Assembly (NCBI GenBank): GCA_963693085.1
Contig: OY856410.1
Span: forward strand, 1,394,678,363-1,394,742,362
Direction of reading: 5' to 3'
DNA length: 64,000 bases
DNA from: Alisma plantago-aquatica
Lineage: Eukaryota > Streptophyta > Magnoliopsida > Alismatales > Alismataceae
Positions 24,868 through 36,188 of the stretch are shown piece by piece (the stretch's first letter is position 1; each line of letters begins with the position of its first letter). The position numbers were made by a program, and so were the translations under genes. The notes under the pieces are model-generated. The model was not told the origin of the DNA, did no database searches, and saw only the letters and a list, made by a program, of their open reading frames with translations.

Positions 24868-25617
24868 TGTAAGGACCCTGACCCAGGTTTTGGGCTAACC
24901 CTCTTTTCTTTTCTTATGAAAGGTGCTTAGAACCTTAATCTAATCCCTCTAGATGTTTTGTTATCATGTGACAAGCTCATGTTTCTAGTTTGGTCCTGTT
25001 TGGATGCTGTTTGAGCAATGTTTGCTTGTTTTGGACCAAAGTGCAATTTACCCAAAGAAAGGGGTTATATTGCAATATGTCACATGTAGAGAATGACTTT
25101 AGTTCTCTAGAATCATTATAAAGATAATGATGTTGTGGGACACCTTGTGGAGGACCTATGTTTCAAGTTTGAGCTTGGTGGGTTGATGTTTATGCTTTAT
25201 GTGCTAGTTTTGGTGTAAATTGCAAATTACCCAAAGTGGAGGGTCAATATGCAATTTATCATATCTAGAGCCTTCTTGCATCTGTTTGGCATCATCTAGA
25301 ACGTAGATGGAGGTAGGGGCACCTTGTTTGGTTGATATATGAGGAATGACATCTTTATATGGTCTTTATAACATATATGTGTTACATATGTCACCTTGTC
25401 CTTTAGTGTATCGGCTAGGACATGAGGGTGTGTCACCCAATAGGGGTGTGTTGGCCATGGCAGTTGCCCAGTTGCACGATACACTTCCTAGAGTGTATCA
25501 CCAGGCCATGCATGAGCTTCTAGGGTGGCAACAAGTGGCGTTATGAGCTAGAGCAAGTGGCACCTTGGTTTATGTGGTTATGACACCTCTCCCTTGCTAC
25601 CTCTCTCTTCCTTGGTG

Positions 25618-25624
25618 TATATAA
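25618..25624 (+). promoter_or_regulatory. TATA box of X 3' LTR
   Basis: The sequence tatataa is 750 bp after the LTR start, at the same place as in the 5' LTR. Confidence 0.45.
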
Positions 25625-28205
25625 CTCCCTCCCTCCTTGACCAAGTGATCCCTTTCGGCCACCTTCCTTCCCCTACCTGTATGGGACGAGCATGGGAGCT
25701 TTGGGAGCTAAGGAAGACTCCCATGGAGCATGGAGGGGCAAACTCCTTGGCCATGGAAACTCCTTGCTCAAGATCTGACCTTAGTGAGTCATGCTTCCTT
25801 GCTAGTTTTTCCTTGAGCTTACTTCTTCACCTTCCTCTTTCCCTCTCGGCCATGGATAGGCCCTTGATAAGAGTAAGCAAGGACGTGGTCATCTTCCCTC
25901 CTTTCTTCTTCTTGAGATATACATAACCATGGTTTCTTCTTCTTCTTCTTCCTTTGTTTCTTGAGGTGATGATGATGGTGTTGAAGGCATGTTTGGAGCT
26001 TTGGATGGGTGTTGTTCTTGGAAGAGAACGTGGGTTTTCTTCTTGGACCAAGAAGCTTGATGCCTTTCTTGGAGATCCTCTTAAGGCGGGTTACATAACT
26101 CTCAACCATCTCTATTATGTATACTCTCCATATGCACATATATTGATCTTGTTCCGTAATTTGGTGTCCATCTTTTATGATGTTTATGCATGTGGAACTT
26201 GAGATCTGTTTTGATAGATATGGCTACGTTTTACTATTGTCCATAAGTTGTTCTTGTACTTAATGCTTTGAATGGATAGAGGTTGAAGATGACTTGCACG
26301 ATATGAGTCTTTGGCCGATACAACTAGGTTGCCCGATATGGGTCTTTACCCGATACAATACCTTGTTCTATAGCCTATGCTTTGGTTGATGGTTATGGAA
26401 ACACCCCTTTCTCTCCTTTGAACTTGAAAGTTGAGCCTATGACCTAGACATATGGACAATATTATGAGTTGGTAATAGTTGTACCTTAATGCCTGATATC
26501 CCCTATCCACCCTAGAGACAAGCTTTGGATGACATGGTTGCTAGACCCTAGGATGGGCTCTTGGCCGATATATGTTTCCATGATGACCCTTTAAGTTTGT
26601 TGCCCGATACCCTCTTCTAGAGTTGAGCCTTGGGTGATATGATAGGTGAACTCTTTAGTGACCTTGTGACCGATATGTACATCTACCCAAGATGATGGTG
26701 GTTGGCCGACATAAAACCCTAACTCTAGAGTCTTGGACGATATGGGGCTTCAACCCTAGTTTGGGCGATAGGGTTGTCCTGGGTGACATAGATGATCTAC
26801 CCTTGTTGCACGACATGGTCTTGATTTTGAAGATGACCAACTTGGTATGGTCCTTGTACCCTTGCACGATACACCTTTTTGGTGCCCTAAACGGTAACCC
26901 CCTCATCTAGGGTTTTCCTTGGACGTTATGTTAAGAAAAGTTCTATTAATCTTGTTGCCCGATATGACTCTTAACCATGGTAGTATTGTTGGGAGATATG
27001 GATAAGTCTTGAGCCTAGAATGATGAAACCCTAGGTGGGCGATACCATGGTTGCCTCCCTGACTGATATGAGCGTGGTTGAGGGGCCTTTGTGTCGGGCA
27101 TGAGGTTTGTGCTCACATGACACTCTCTAAGTGAGTTGCCCGACATGGTGCCTATGGACGACATGGAGCTTTGAGTGATAGAGTTGCCCTAACCCTAAGC
27201 TGACCGATAGGGGTACTCTTGTTGTGGTGATTCCTTGGGAGATATGTTGGGTGCCCGATATGGTTCTCCATGAGCGACAAGGATATGAGGATGGGCGATA
27301 TGGGTGATCCCTTGATATGATGCTCGATGTCATCAACCCTAGAACTTTATAAGTGTGTAGGTGGGCATGGTTTGGGTGACATCAGGGCCAAGTGTGTGGC
27401 TGATACCCCACAAGGAGATATGTTACCTTGGCCGATATGCCTTGCCCGACATGGTCTCTCTCTCTCTTGATGGTTACCCAACATGTGTTCATACTTGATA
27501 GCTTGGATGGTCCTAGGGTGAGGTTTGGTCGATATGGTTGAGCTTAACCTAGTTGGATGATAGGCAACCTCAGGTGCCATGGTGTTGTTTGAGAGACAAT
27601 AGTTGTATGCTTGTAGGGCGTTATGGTTTGACCTTATGTACCGTGATCTTAGGCGTTATGGCTTCAGACGTTATGGTGATGATAAGTTGCCCGACATGAA
27701 ACCCTAACCCTAATGGGAAAGGGTCTTGGCTGTTAAGGTTGGTTGTGATTCCGTTACACTTGCACCTGGTTGCACGTTATACTCTTGGTCTATGACTGCA
27801 CGACACACCATTAGGTCTAAGTCTGGTCGTTATCCCCTTGATGCATGGGTGCATGTCATGCTTGAGGCCGACGGCTTTGGATGAGAGTTGGTACTCTATC
27901 AGATACTCCCCTTTAGTGAGGGATTGTTTGGTCGCTGTATGCTTTTGGTGAGGGTAGGCGACACCTTTGGTGAGGGTTGTACCTAACTCGATAACCCTAT
28001 GCATGTTTCTTGAGCTTACACCTCTGATCATGATGATCTATGACAAGATAGGTTGATAACCCTTGTATAATGGTTACTTATGGTTAATGATAGATGAACT
28101 TCTGATTAAGTTGGATGGTGGATCAGGGTGTATGATCCTTAAAGTTAATCCTTAGGGTATGATGGGATACCCATGATGTGGCAAAAGTAGTATGTATTTA
28201 TTTAT

Positions 28206-29762
28206 TGACGTGTATTTTACTACGCGCTAAAAACGCAAGTGTACGCATCGAGTAATATAGGCCTTGTGAGGCCCGAGTCGAACTCAGGGACACGTGAATT
28301 ATTGGAGACTTCTACTAACTAATCGCAATCAGCTAGACCGATTAACAAAGTAGGGTTTTGTTGTTCAAATTAAAAGAAAATAAAAATCAAACAAAGAAAA
28401 CAATCGATTAAAGGTTAATTTAATCAATTAACAGGGATATCTTTAGGATGGCGGTTTCACCGCGGGTCAACATTGTATTAGATTTCATATAATTCCTCAC
28501 ACTTCTCTCTCTATCCGGGTAGTGGCCTGAAATGAGAATTACCCACTGTCGTGGTGTAATCCACTACTTAGATTTAGGTTGATTCCATCGTCATAGTAAT
28601 CATTCCCCTAAACTAAGCGCATTAAGATCGGTCCCTCAGTTTCCACCATTAATTTTACAACTCCTTTGTCAAGGGTTTTATTAATTAATGTAGAATTCGT
28701 CTCTTTTCAACCGTTAATCCTTCTGTCGAAGTGATTAAGGGCATTAATTTATTATTATGGTGATCAAACATAACAATAGCAATAGAGAAAATGAATTTAT
28801 ACCACAGATATGAGAGAAAAATATGAATTATCAATATAAAATCATCATACAATGTATCCCCGGGCTACTCCCGGTCCTAAAGATTGAGGGTTTTAGCCTC
28901 TCATGTTCATCTTACACGAATACATGGTAGAAATTGGGGAATTCATAAGAAAAATGTGAAATAAATGGGAAAACCCCTGAACGGAGAAGAACCGGTGGAT
29001 CCTTGGCGTAGAACACAAGATTTCCCCGCCTGTCGGTGGTGGAAATTGTCTTCGGCAGCGTCCGAATCACCCGGGATGAGCTTCTCGGCCTCCGTTCTCC
29101 TTTCTCTCCTCCTCGACACTCGTGCAAAAACCAAAAAAACGAGATCCCTCCTTCCGGGCGGCCGTCATTAGGTATAAGTCCCTAATTAGGTCGTCAAATA
29201 ATGACAGCCGTCCGATTGATATCAAAACAGATCCAACGCATATCTGCCGGCATCGATACCATCGACGCGAGTCGATGGTATCGACCCAGTAGATTAGCGG
29301 CAGCTTTCCTTTCTTTTATTCTGAGCGCCTGTGGTGATCTCGATACCATCGACTTACGTGTCGATGGTATCGACACCTTTAGCGTCGGTTGTTGTCGTTT
29401 AGCGACGTTGTAGCTCTCCTAGTGTCGATGGTATCGACTTTCGTCGATGGTATCGACTCTGTATTGCTCTTCTCGGCTGACAACCTGTGGCTTGGTCGAT
29501 GGTATCGACATCCGTCGATGGTATCGACGGATGCAGATACTTGTTCTTCCTGAAATTTCACAACAGGCCCAAGTAAATCCACACAATTTATAATAAGATG
29601 ATAAATAATGCTCAAAATAGTAAAACGAAGGGGATTTGATATAAAATGATGGCAAAAGACCAAATAAAGTGAATTATGCAATAATATCCATGAAAATGAG
29701 TAATTAAGGCACAAAACACATATGAAATAGGTCACTAAATGCGACTCAAAATCATCGCATCA
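28206..29762 (-). mobile_element. Solo LTR of the U family
   Basis: A 1557-bp insertion starts tgacgtgtattttac and ends atcgcatca, flanked by the duplication tttat (28201-28205 and 29763-29767). It interrupts sequence that is continuous in the other X LTR at about 20540. It is related to the LTR of U (52819-54322), sharing for example atataggcc, gtgaggcc and the start and end bases. No internal region is left, so it probably arose by recombination between the two LTRs of a full element. Orientation follows U, whose gag reads on the minus strand. Small open frames within it are not recognisable proteins. Confidence 0.85.
29254..29529. repeat. Array of gtcgatggtatcgac motifs in solo LTR
   Basis: Eight copies of cgatggtatcga occur in about 275 bp, six in one direction and two in the other. 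Reverse-forward neighbours (29254 with 29272, 29341 with 29361) can pair as 12-bp stems with short loops. The U LTR has the same kind of array at 53866-54095, so the array is a family feature. Confidence 0.85.
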
Positions 29763-31814
29763 TTTATACACCGGTTATGACATTAATCTGCCTATGTTCA
29801 TAATGATGGAAGAATATTCCAATGTTATAAACCTTAATCTTGATGACATGATAATCAAAGACATGTTCATGAGATATGGGGCATGATGGATGCTCACATC
29901 TTGATAACAATAATCTAAATTAACTACAGACACAACTATGAACATGGATGTTGTTCCAATCCTGTACACCTAGATCCTTGATAGCATGATAATCATAATA
30001 TGTTCTCTAAAGGATCTATGTTCTATGTTTGGTGATCTAGTTATCTCATTCTTATGCAAGCTAACCATGCAGGTGTATTGAATTCATAGCCAAGTAAGAG
30101 CTATGGTGATTATATGATTACGTGCTTTGTATAGCACTTGATATATGTGCAATATCTAAGTAATAATGATATGTCTTGTTGATGAGATAACATATATCAC
30201 CAGTATGATGAGAAATGCATGTTGAGGTGGGATCCTCTAGTGATGACATGAGGGATTGATATTCCCTAATGATGTTGATGATGCCTTGAGAGGCACTGGT
30301 GTAATGTGATGAACTCAGGGATTGATATCCCATGATGATGTGAAATGATGAAGCCTTGAGAGGAAGTAACACTATGAGATGATGTGAGGGATTTATATCC
30401 CATGGCAATGTGATGATTGTTGATGACAATGGAAATAGCAGTAGCAATATAACAACAATGTAATGAATCTAATGGTGTTCATGTTTTATATATGGTTGCT
30501 TAGTACAACTTGATTACCCCAACAATCTACTTAAAATACATTAACTAATTACAGATGAATCTCTCATGTAGTTTGCCCTGGCCATAGATCCATCATCATC
30601 AGTAGCTGGTGATGGTGAAACAGGTTCTCCTGCGGGTTAACCCGGAGTGCATATTGTTGAATATGTGAGGTTTCTCCTAGCCTAAAATAGAGAGGATTCG
30701 AGTGCAGCTATGGTTGCAGACTCGAGATAGATAGAGCATGATGAACAGGACCATGGCTCAGTGTGATAGAGCATGAATGCGTTCATGGCTCAGGGAGCAC
30801 GGTGAACTGGCCCGTGGCTCAGATATTCTAGCGCCGAGACCTATACCAAGGAGGGCTAGAGAAAGGGTAGACTGTGGGGCTGACCCTGTGGCTGAGGCCA
30901 CTTAAGCATGACACTGTGGTCCTGCTTTGGTTCTCGTGCACTGACCACGAGGTGGGAGGTCGTGGAGTCCGGCTCTTCCATTGACCTTGTATGGCACCGG
31001 CTCTGGGTTTCGCAGCCGTCAATTGGATTTGAGCGGTACGGCTCACTTCCTCAAGGCATAATAATTTGTAAGAAAGTTATATAGTATATTTGCTTAGGGC
31101 GAATATGAAACATTGGTTGAGGCCTTGTTTGTATAGTTGCTCTGGTTATAAACTAGCAGTTTATCATACATTATGTATATCATGTGATAAGATCGTATAA
31201 AGCTTATCTTGTCAATCATGTTCCATAAAGAGTACCTGGTTATAGGCCTCATAAATATCTTGATAAGATTTGTGGTAAGATTAGCCCTGCTCAGTATACT
31301 GCTCTTATAATCTGCTTATATCAGTTATCTGTGATCATAATAAAGCTGATAGAGGGTTATGTTTCTCATTGGGACTGTGTGTTTCACCCCGCTGGTTAAT
31401 AACCCTTTTTAGGTGGACGTGCCTGGCGAGATGAAGATCATGTGACTATGGATGTTATACATAGGTATCGTACCTGGTGGGATAGATAGTGTCTAGCAGT
31501 AGAGTTCTATGTGTCGTCCATGTACACTCAGGTCTTCGGGAGAGTTTTTTGATGTTTCTTGTGCAATAATCGATGTATGGTTTCGGTATGTGTCTTGATG
31601 TAAAGCATCCTGGCAACAGTTATTTCATGTAACGAGATGATGGGAAATTATGTTGTAGCACCTTGGAAATATGCGATGAAATGAAAAGTGTTGGCTCAGA
31701 TATTATATGTTTTATCTTGTGCTGCTTGTTGTAAATCGGTTTTAATTCCCCGTGATTTTTCGGTAATCCGCTGGTTTGCATGTAATCATGTTTTGTTGTG
31801 GATGAGGTGTTACA

Positions 31815-32343
31815 GATAGGAGAACATCGAATTTGGATCATTGATGTTAACTCTATATAGCTAGTGGCATGTCCTCTCTTATTCACAATGGTGATGGCCA
31901 ACCAATTGAGAATTTTAGAGGCGATGTCAAGAGAAAAAAAACACTTATTTTGCATATGTTCTTTTTCTTGGTAGCATGTTTGGTATGGGACATGTATGCT
32001 ACTAAGATCTTGAACATTAGCATAAGGAGTTCTCAAATTTGTTTCTAGTCAACATAGATCTAAAGGTTCCTCCAAAAAAGTTGATATGGAAGACCAAAAT
32101 TGGGTAACCACCAAAACCTAATGCAGTTGGATAGTAGAAACTCGTCTAAGGTTGTAAGTATTAAGTTGAGGATGAAGTTATTAAAGAAGGTATGACCTAT
32201 TTCAAGCCCGAACCTGAATTAGATGGAAGTGTTTATACCATATATGTGTATACAAATTAGGAATAGTTAAGATCCTAAGGTGGGTAGTCTTCTATAAATT
32301 AGAAAAATTTCGAAGATGAAATTCCCAATAAGGTGGGTAGTAT
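31815..32343 (+). other. Right internal stub of W with polypurine tract
   Basis: After the target duplication of X the W internal sequence resumes. It ends with ttcgaagatgaaattccc and aataaggtgggtag just before the 3' LTR, the same layout as in Y, X and T. The 3' end of pol should lie here in a complete element, but I could not find an open frame with confidence. The minus-strand frame 31620-32036 crosses the X boundary and is chance. Confidence 0.6.
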
Positions 32344-32565
32344 TGTCACACCCTAATCTTCAGAACCCTACTAAGTGTATGATGAATTGACAAAACTTTA
32401 GTAGGTTGATCTCCAGAGGTATGGATCCAAGTCGATGCATTTTCAGTTGAATGTGAACACACAATTGAGTCATTACTAGGACCTTTGGGTTGAAGTTGCA
32501 TTTTGTCAAATTTCAAAGTTTGATAATCTTTAGATGTTTATTAGGTCATTATGAGATAATGTATA

Positions 32566-32689
32566 AAGTTTGATGATCACTCAATTTGATTGTACATTAT
32601 GTTGCCAATATAATCTCATTTACCTATAAGTTTGATGATCACTCAATTTGATTGTACATTATGTTGCCAATATAATCTCATTTACCTAA
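32566..32689. repeat. Perfect 62-bp tandem duplication
   Basis: Two identical head-to-tail units, 32566-32627 and 32628-32689, containing gatgatcactcaatttgatt. Their identity, in an LTR otherwise much diverged from its partner, shows the duplication is recent. The matching part of the 5' LTR is outside the window. Confidence 0.85.
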
Positions 32690-33210
32690 TTAGGGTACTT
32701 TGGGATTTTCACTAAAGATGAAGGAGGGGATTTAGATCTTTTCAAATTTAATATGATTGGGAAAATGAGTTTTAAAGCTATGGCCATATTTGGTTTTGGT
32801 CGGATATAGTAAGTAGGATATAGTAAGTAGTATGTGAAATTTTGAAAGCAAAAAGCTTATTTGGATGGGGAAGAAAGGTTTTTAATTGACTTGAACCGGG
32901 CAAAATTTGCTTGAAACCACGATTCATTTGGCAAAGATTGACATATTCAACAAGATTCTTTGGGTTTTGTCTTTTAGCTATCTATTACTTCTAGACACAA
33001 AAAGGACAATGACTATTATTACCTAGTTTAATATGGACTTGGACATTAAGAAATCAAGTCCTCAAGGGACTTCCACATAAGCGTATTAATAAGACGCTTT
33101 TCTATTGGAGACGCACAAACCGTTGCAATCATTAAAAGAAACCTATCGTTAATTGAAAACTTTGTAAACTGGTCTCCTAGTATTAGAAGCAGATTAGGAC
33201 TTTCGCTAGT

Positions 33211-33218
33211 TATAAAAG
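33211..33218 (+). promoter_or_regulatory. TATA box of W 3' LTR
   Basis: The octamer tataaaag is about 870 bp after the LTR start and is shared with the 5' LTR at 145-152. Confidence 0.45.
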
Positions 33219-33482
33219 AGGGAGTATTGGCTTAAGTGCGGGATACAATATTTGTCTATAAATTAAGAGGATGACGACCACGTAATCAATGGGAGGCCAC
33301 AATAACGCTACATCAGGCGGTGTTTTCAGGGAAGGTTGGGAAGCCAGAACTGGGTGTTGTGGCCGGTGGAGGTCCTAGTACCTAATTCAAAACCATGCCT
33401 TACCTTTCAGGAGGCATGCGACGGTCGCATCGCATAGCGCAGTGCAGGCATGGAGGTGGCCGCTGCTGGAATTTGCACCCGG

Positions 33483-34831
33483 TAAATATGTACAGGAATA
33501 GCATGAAACTAATCTTATTTTTAGAAATAGCCTACTTTTTTCGGAAAACATCAATATCTTGGCGTTTTTAGTGCAGTCGGGCTCTAAATATGTACACGAA
33601 TAGCATGAAACTAATCTTATTTCTAGAAATAGCCTACTTTTTGCATCAATATCTTTGCGTTTTTAGTGCAGTCGGGCCCCAACTTTTTGGCGTTTTTACT
33701 TTTCTGGATTTCAGAGAAGTGGAAGCGAATCAGGTAGTAGAACCCGGGATCGAAGGTGAATGACAGGTGAGGTAGCCGCGTGAACGGGCGTGGTAGAAGA
33801 GACGCGACGGCTGTTTGGACGCCGACAGCTGCAGCACTGCTCTCACAAGGGACTCTGACCACGGTTGCGGCAGCAGGAGTAGCACTATTCTCACGTGGGA
33901 TCTGAATATAGCAGCCGACAACCCTGCTAAAGTGGCAGCCGTGGCTATCATTGGTGCAACTTCGTCCGCGACGACTCCAGCATGGTTGATCACGTCGGAT
34001 GACGTCTGGCCGAGCAAGCTGCTGATGGAACGTGCCTTAACTGTACCAATCCTCTTCCGGCGTTTCTTCCCACAGCTAGCCGTCGCCATCCAAACGCAGG
34101 TGACGAACTCGTGAAAGTCGATGTAGTCGTCGCCATCCAAATCAGCCACTTGCAGCATCGCGGCAGCCTCCGCTTTGAACTCGGTACTGTGATTCTCAGG
34201 GTCTGTCCTCATCATACTCCCCATAGCGCAGACCATGTCCTCGAGCTCCTCAACAGAGATCTTGTCGTCGCCATTGGTATCGTAATTGGAGAACACTACG
34301 TGCAGATACTCCTTGAGCCAACCAGAGCGAATTTCCGATGAGGGGGCTGAGAAGGATGAGGAGGACGAGCAGATTCGATCCCCGACAGTGATTGAGGACG
34401 CTGGCGACTTCTTCATTCGGCATAGCTTCTTGAGCAAGTCTTTCAACACTACGGCGGCCATGAGTCAGCTATCGGTCGGTCGTGAGGGAAATGTCCAGCG
34501 GAGTGGAGATGACGACTTTGGTACACGCAGTAGAGAAGATGGACACTGAAATTCTGAGGAGAAGCAATGAACAATGAGGTAGGTGGGGCTTGATAGTTCT
34601 GTTGTGTCCAGCTTGATCTCAGATGCATCGTCAGAACTGGATGGTCAAGTGAAAACGCCAAACCGGATGGCGAATGAAAACGCCAAAAAGTTAGCGTTTT
34701 GAACTAATACGTCGAAAAGTTAGCACTTTTGGACTAAAACGCTAAAAAGTTGGTGCATATTGACGCTTTCCGTAAAAAGTGGGTTATTTTCCAAAATAAG
34801 ATTAGTTTAATGCTATTTGTGTATATATTTA
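33483..34831. mobile_element. Inverted-repeat element carrying an EF-hand gene (Pack-MULE-like)
   Basis: A 1.35-kb segment is absent from the W 5' LTR. Its left end, taaatatgtacaggaatagc, matches in inverted orientation its right end, where the minus strand from 34831 reads taaatatatacacaaatagc. Similarity continues for about 65-70 bp, through actaatcttatttt and the acttttt stretch. The left terminal repeat is duplicated in tandem (a second copy starts near 33586). Long terminal inverted repeats around gene-derived DNA fit a Pack-MULE. I found no clear 8-10 bp target duplication, and about 30 bp right of the element is extra relative to the 5' LTR, so class and exact ends are uncertain. Confidence 0.65.
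33730..34461 (-). CDS. EF-hand calmodulin-like protein, probably captured or truncated copy
   Basis: The frame encodes 243 residues. Two canonical calcium-binding loops are visible: residues 61-72 (DTNGDDKISVEE) and 107-118 (DLDGDDYIDFHE). Both keep the acidic residues at loop positions 1, 3, 5 and 12 (Asn at position 3 of the first). The first 45 residues are basic and Ser-rich. After about residue 140 (GKKRRKRIG) the sequence no longer resembles a calmodulin-like protein, so the C-terminal 100 residues may be fused or frameshifted sequence. Calmodulin-like proteins act as cytosolic or nuclear calcium sensors. The gene is GC-rich against its AT-rich surroundings and is intronless here. It lies wholly inside the inverted-repeat element, which argues for transposon capture. 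Confidence 0.7.
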   Translation of the reverse strand: MAAVVLKDLLKKLCRMKKSPASSITVGDRICSSSSSFSAPSSEIRSGWLKEYLHVVFSNYDTNGDDKISVEELEDMVCAMGSMMRTDPENHSTEFKAEAAAMLQVADLDGDDYIDFHEFVTCVWMATASCGKKRRKRIGTVKARSISSLLGQTSSDVINHAGVVADEVAPMIATAATLAGLSAAIFRSHVRIVLLLLPQPWSESLVRAVLQLSASKQPSRLFYHARSRGYLTCHSPSIPGSTT

Positions 34832-36065
34832 TATTAAATTGTGTTATTTTGGTTTTTTATTCGGCTTTGAGTTTCCTTGGCTAAGACAGAGAAAGATGAG
34901 AAGGAGGTGGAGCGTGTGCTAGCCGACGATACCCGTGCGGCTCTGTCTGCGTACGTGCAGATAAAGGGGAGCGTGACCGAGAGACAGGGACGACGCAACT
35001 CCGTCCTAGTTGGAACGAATCCTTGGAGGCGTGTAGAGGAAAAAGAAGAAAAGGGAAGGAAAAGCATAGGAGTACCTAAAGTAAATTCTTATAAATCTCG
35101 TATCTTGATATAGGAGTACCTAAAGTTAGAAAATAAGGTGTCATCCAAAAGGTATTGATTAGTAGATTTCAATATAAGTATTATTTTGAGGTGATTCGGA
35201 TGCTAACTAGGCTAAATATTTTATGGAGGGAAACATTCATGATGATAATGTTTAGGCTATAAGTTTTGATAAGATTGTTAGAATCTTATGAAATAATTTT
35301 GTGCAATTATATTTTTAGTTTGGAATAAAAACAAAAGGTCTGGTCATATTAGATTAAATTATGAAAGTTATTATGTTGGGTTTATCCATTATAGGTGCTT
35401 TATAGACTTGAGGTATCAAACGATGATATATTTAGGAGATTAATTTGAAATTCTATTGTGAGGTTTTAAGTATAATAGTGTTGGATTTGAGGCTAGATGA
35501 CTTTTAATATATAATGTGGATTTTATTCTACAAAACTTGGTCATGATGACTTAACTAAGAAGATTGACAAATTGATGATATTAGTAATGATGACAATATG
35601 TTTTAAGGATTTTCATTAATGTAAGAGTTGATTATAGGGTTAGATGCTACTAATGACCAATAAGGTAACATGTATAGGAAAAACCTATAGAGTTGAATAG
35701 GATAATGTAGGATATTTTGTTTTGCCATTTATATATTTGTATCATGTTCATTTCCAGGAAAGTTAAGGGAAAACTAAGACTTGGAGGAATACTAAGTGTT
35801 GCTCCAATCTTATAAGTGATCCATGTACTTTGAACATAGTTATTGGATGTTTATATGCTATTGTGTACAACATACTTGTCATTATGTGAATGTATTATTC
35901 ATGATATGGTTTTGTTGATTAAAGTTAAAGGTTATTAGAGAAATGAAATCATTTTTACTGTTTATTTTCAAGAATCATGATAACATATCATATTCATGTT
36001 TAAGAGCAAGAGTAAAGAGTATTCAAGAGTAAGAGTAAAGATAATGGATGAACCTTATATAAGAT

Positions 36066-36188
36066 CCTCCTCATGGGCTTTCCTAACATATAGTGTACTT
36101 CGGTACAAATCATGGGCTTTCCTAACATACAGAGCACCTCAGTGTAAATCATGGGCTTTCCTAGCGTACAGAGCACTACTATGCAATT
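36066..36188 (+). repeat. 39-bp tandem repeat in W 3' LTR
   Basis: Three imperfect units with the core catgggctttcctaacatac or close variants, the partner of the array at 1675-1797. Confidence 0.7.

Larger units (their letters stand above)
2532..31814 (+). mobile_element. LTR retrotransposon X, non-autonomous, 5.4-kb LTRs
   Basis: Two direct LTRs begin tgtaaggaccctgac (2532 and 24868) and end gatgaggtgttaca (22594 and 31814). The element is flanked by the perfect 5-bp duplication gatag (2527-2531 and 31815-31819). After removing nested insertions both LTRs are about 5385 bp. The internal region is only 2273 bp, with an initiator-Met primer site at one end and a purine tract at the other, and no recognisable gag, protease, reverse transcriptase or integrase. 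This is the layout of a large retrotransposon derivative moved by enzymes from another element. The LTRs differ by about 3 percent in the stretches compared by eye. Y and a U-type solo LTR are inserted in its two LTRs. Confidence 0.88.
24868..31814 (+). repeat. 3' LTR of X, split by a solo LTR
   Basis: It matches the 5' LTR over its whole length apart from an inserted 1557-bp solo LTR and its 5-bp duplication. Without the insertion it is about 5385 bp. It ends gttaca at 31814, followed by the right target duplication gatag (31815-31819). Confidence 0.88.

Noticed and set aside
29201..29735. Several overlapping frames with repeated Asp-Thr-Ile-Asp in the solo LTR
   Set aside because: They are translations of the gtcgatggtatcgac motif array, not proteins.
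31620..32036. 138-residue minus-strand frame
   Set aside because: It spans the junction between the X LTR and W internal sequence, so it was created by the insertion.
33483..34831. Reading the EF-hand gene as an ordinary host gene
   Set aside because: It is enclosed by long inverted repeats and absent from the sister LTR, so transposon capture is the better explanation.
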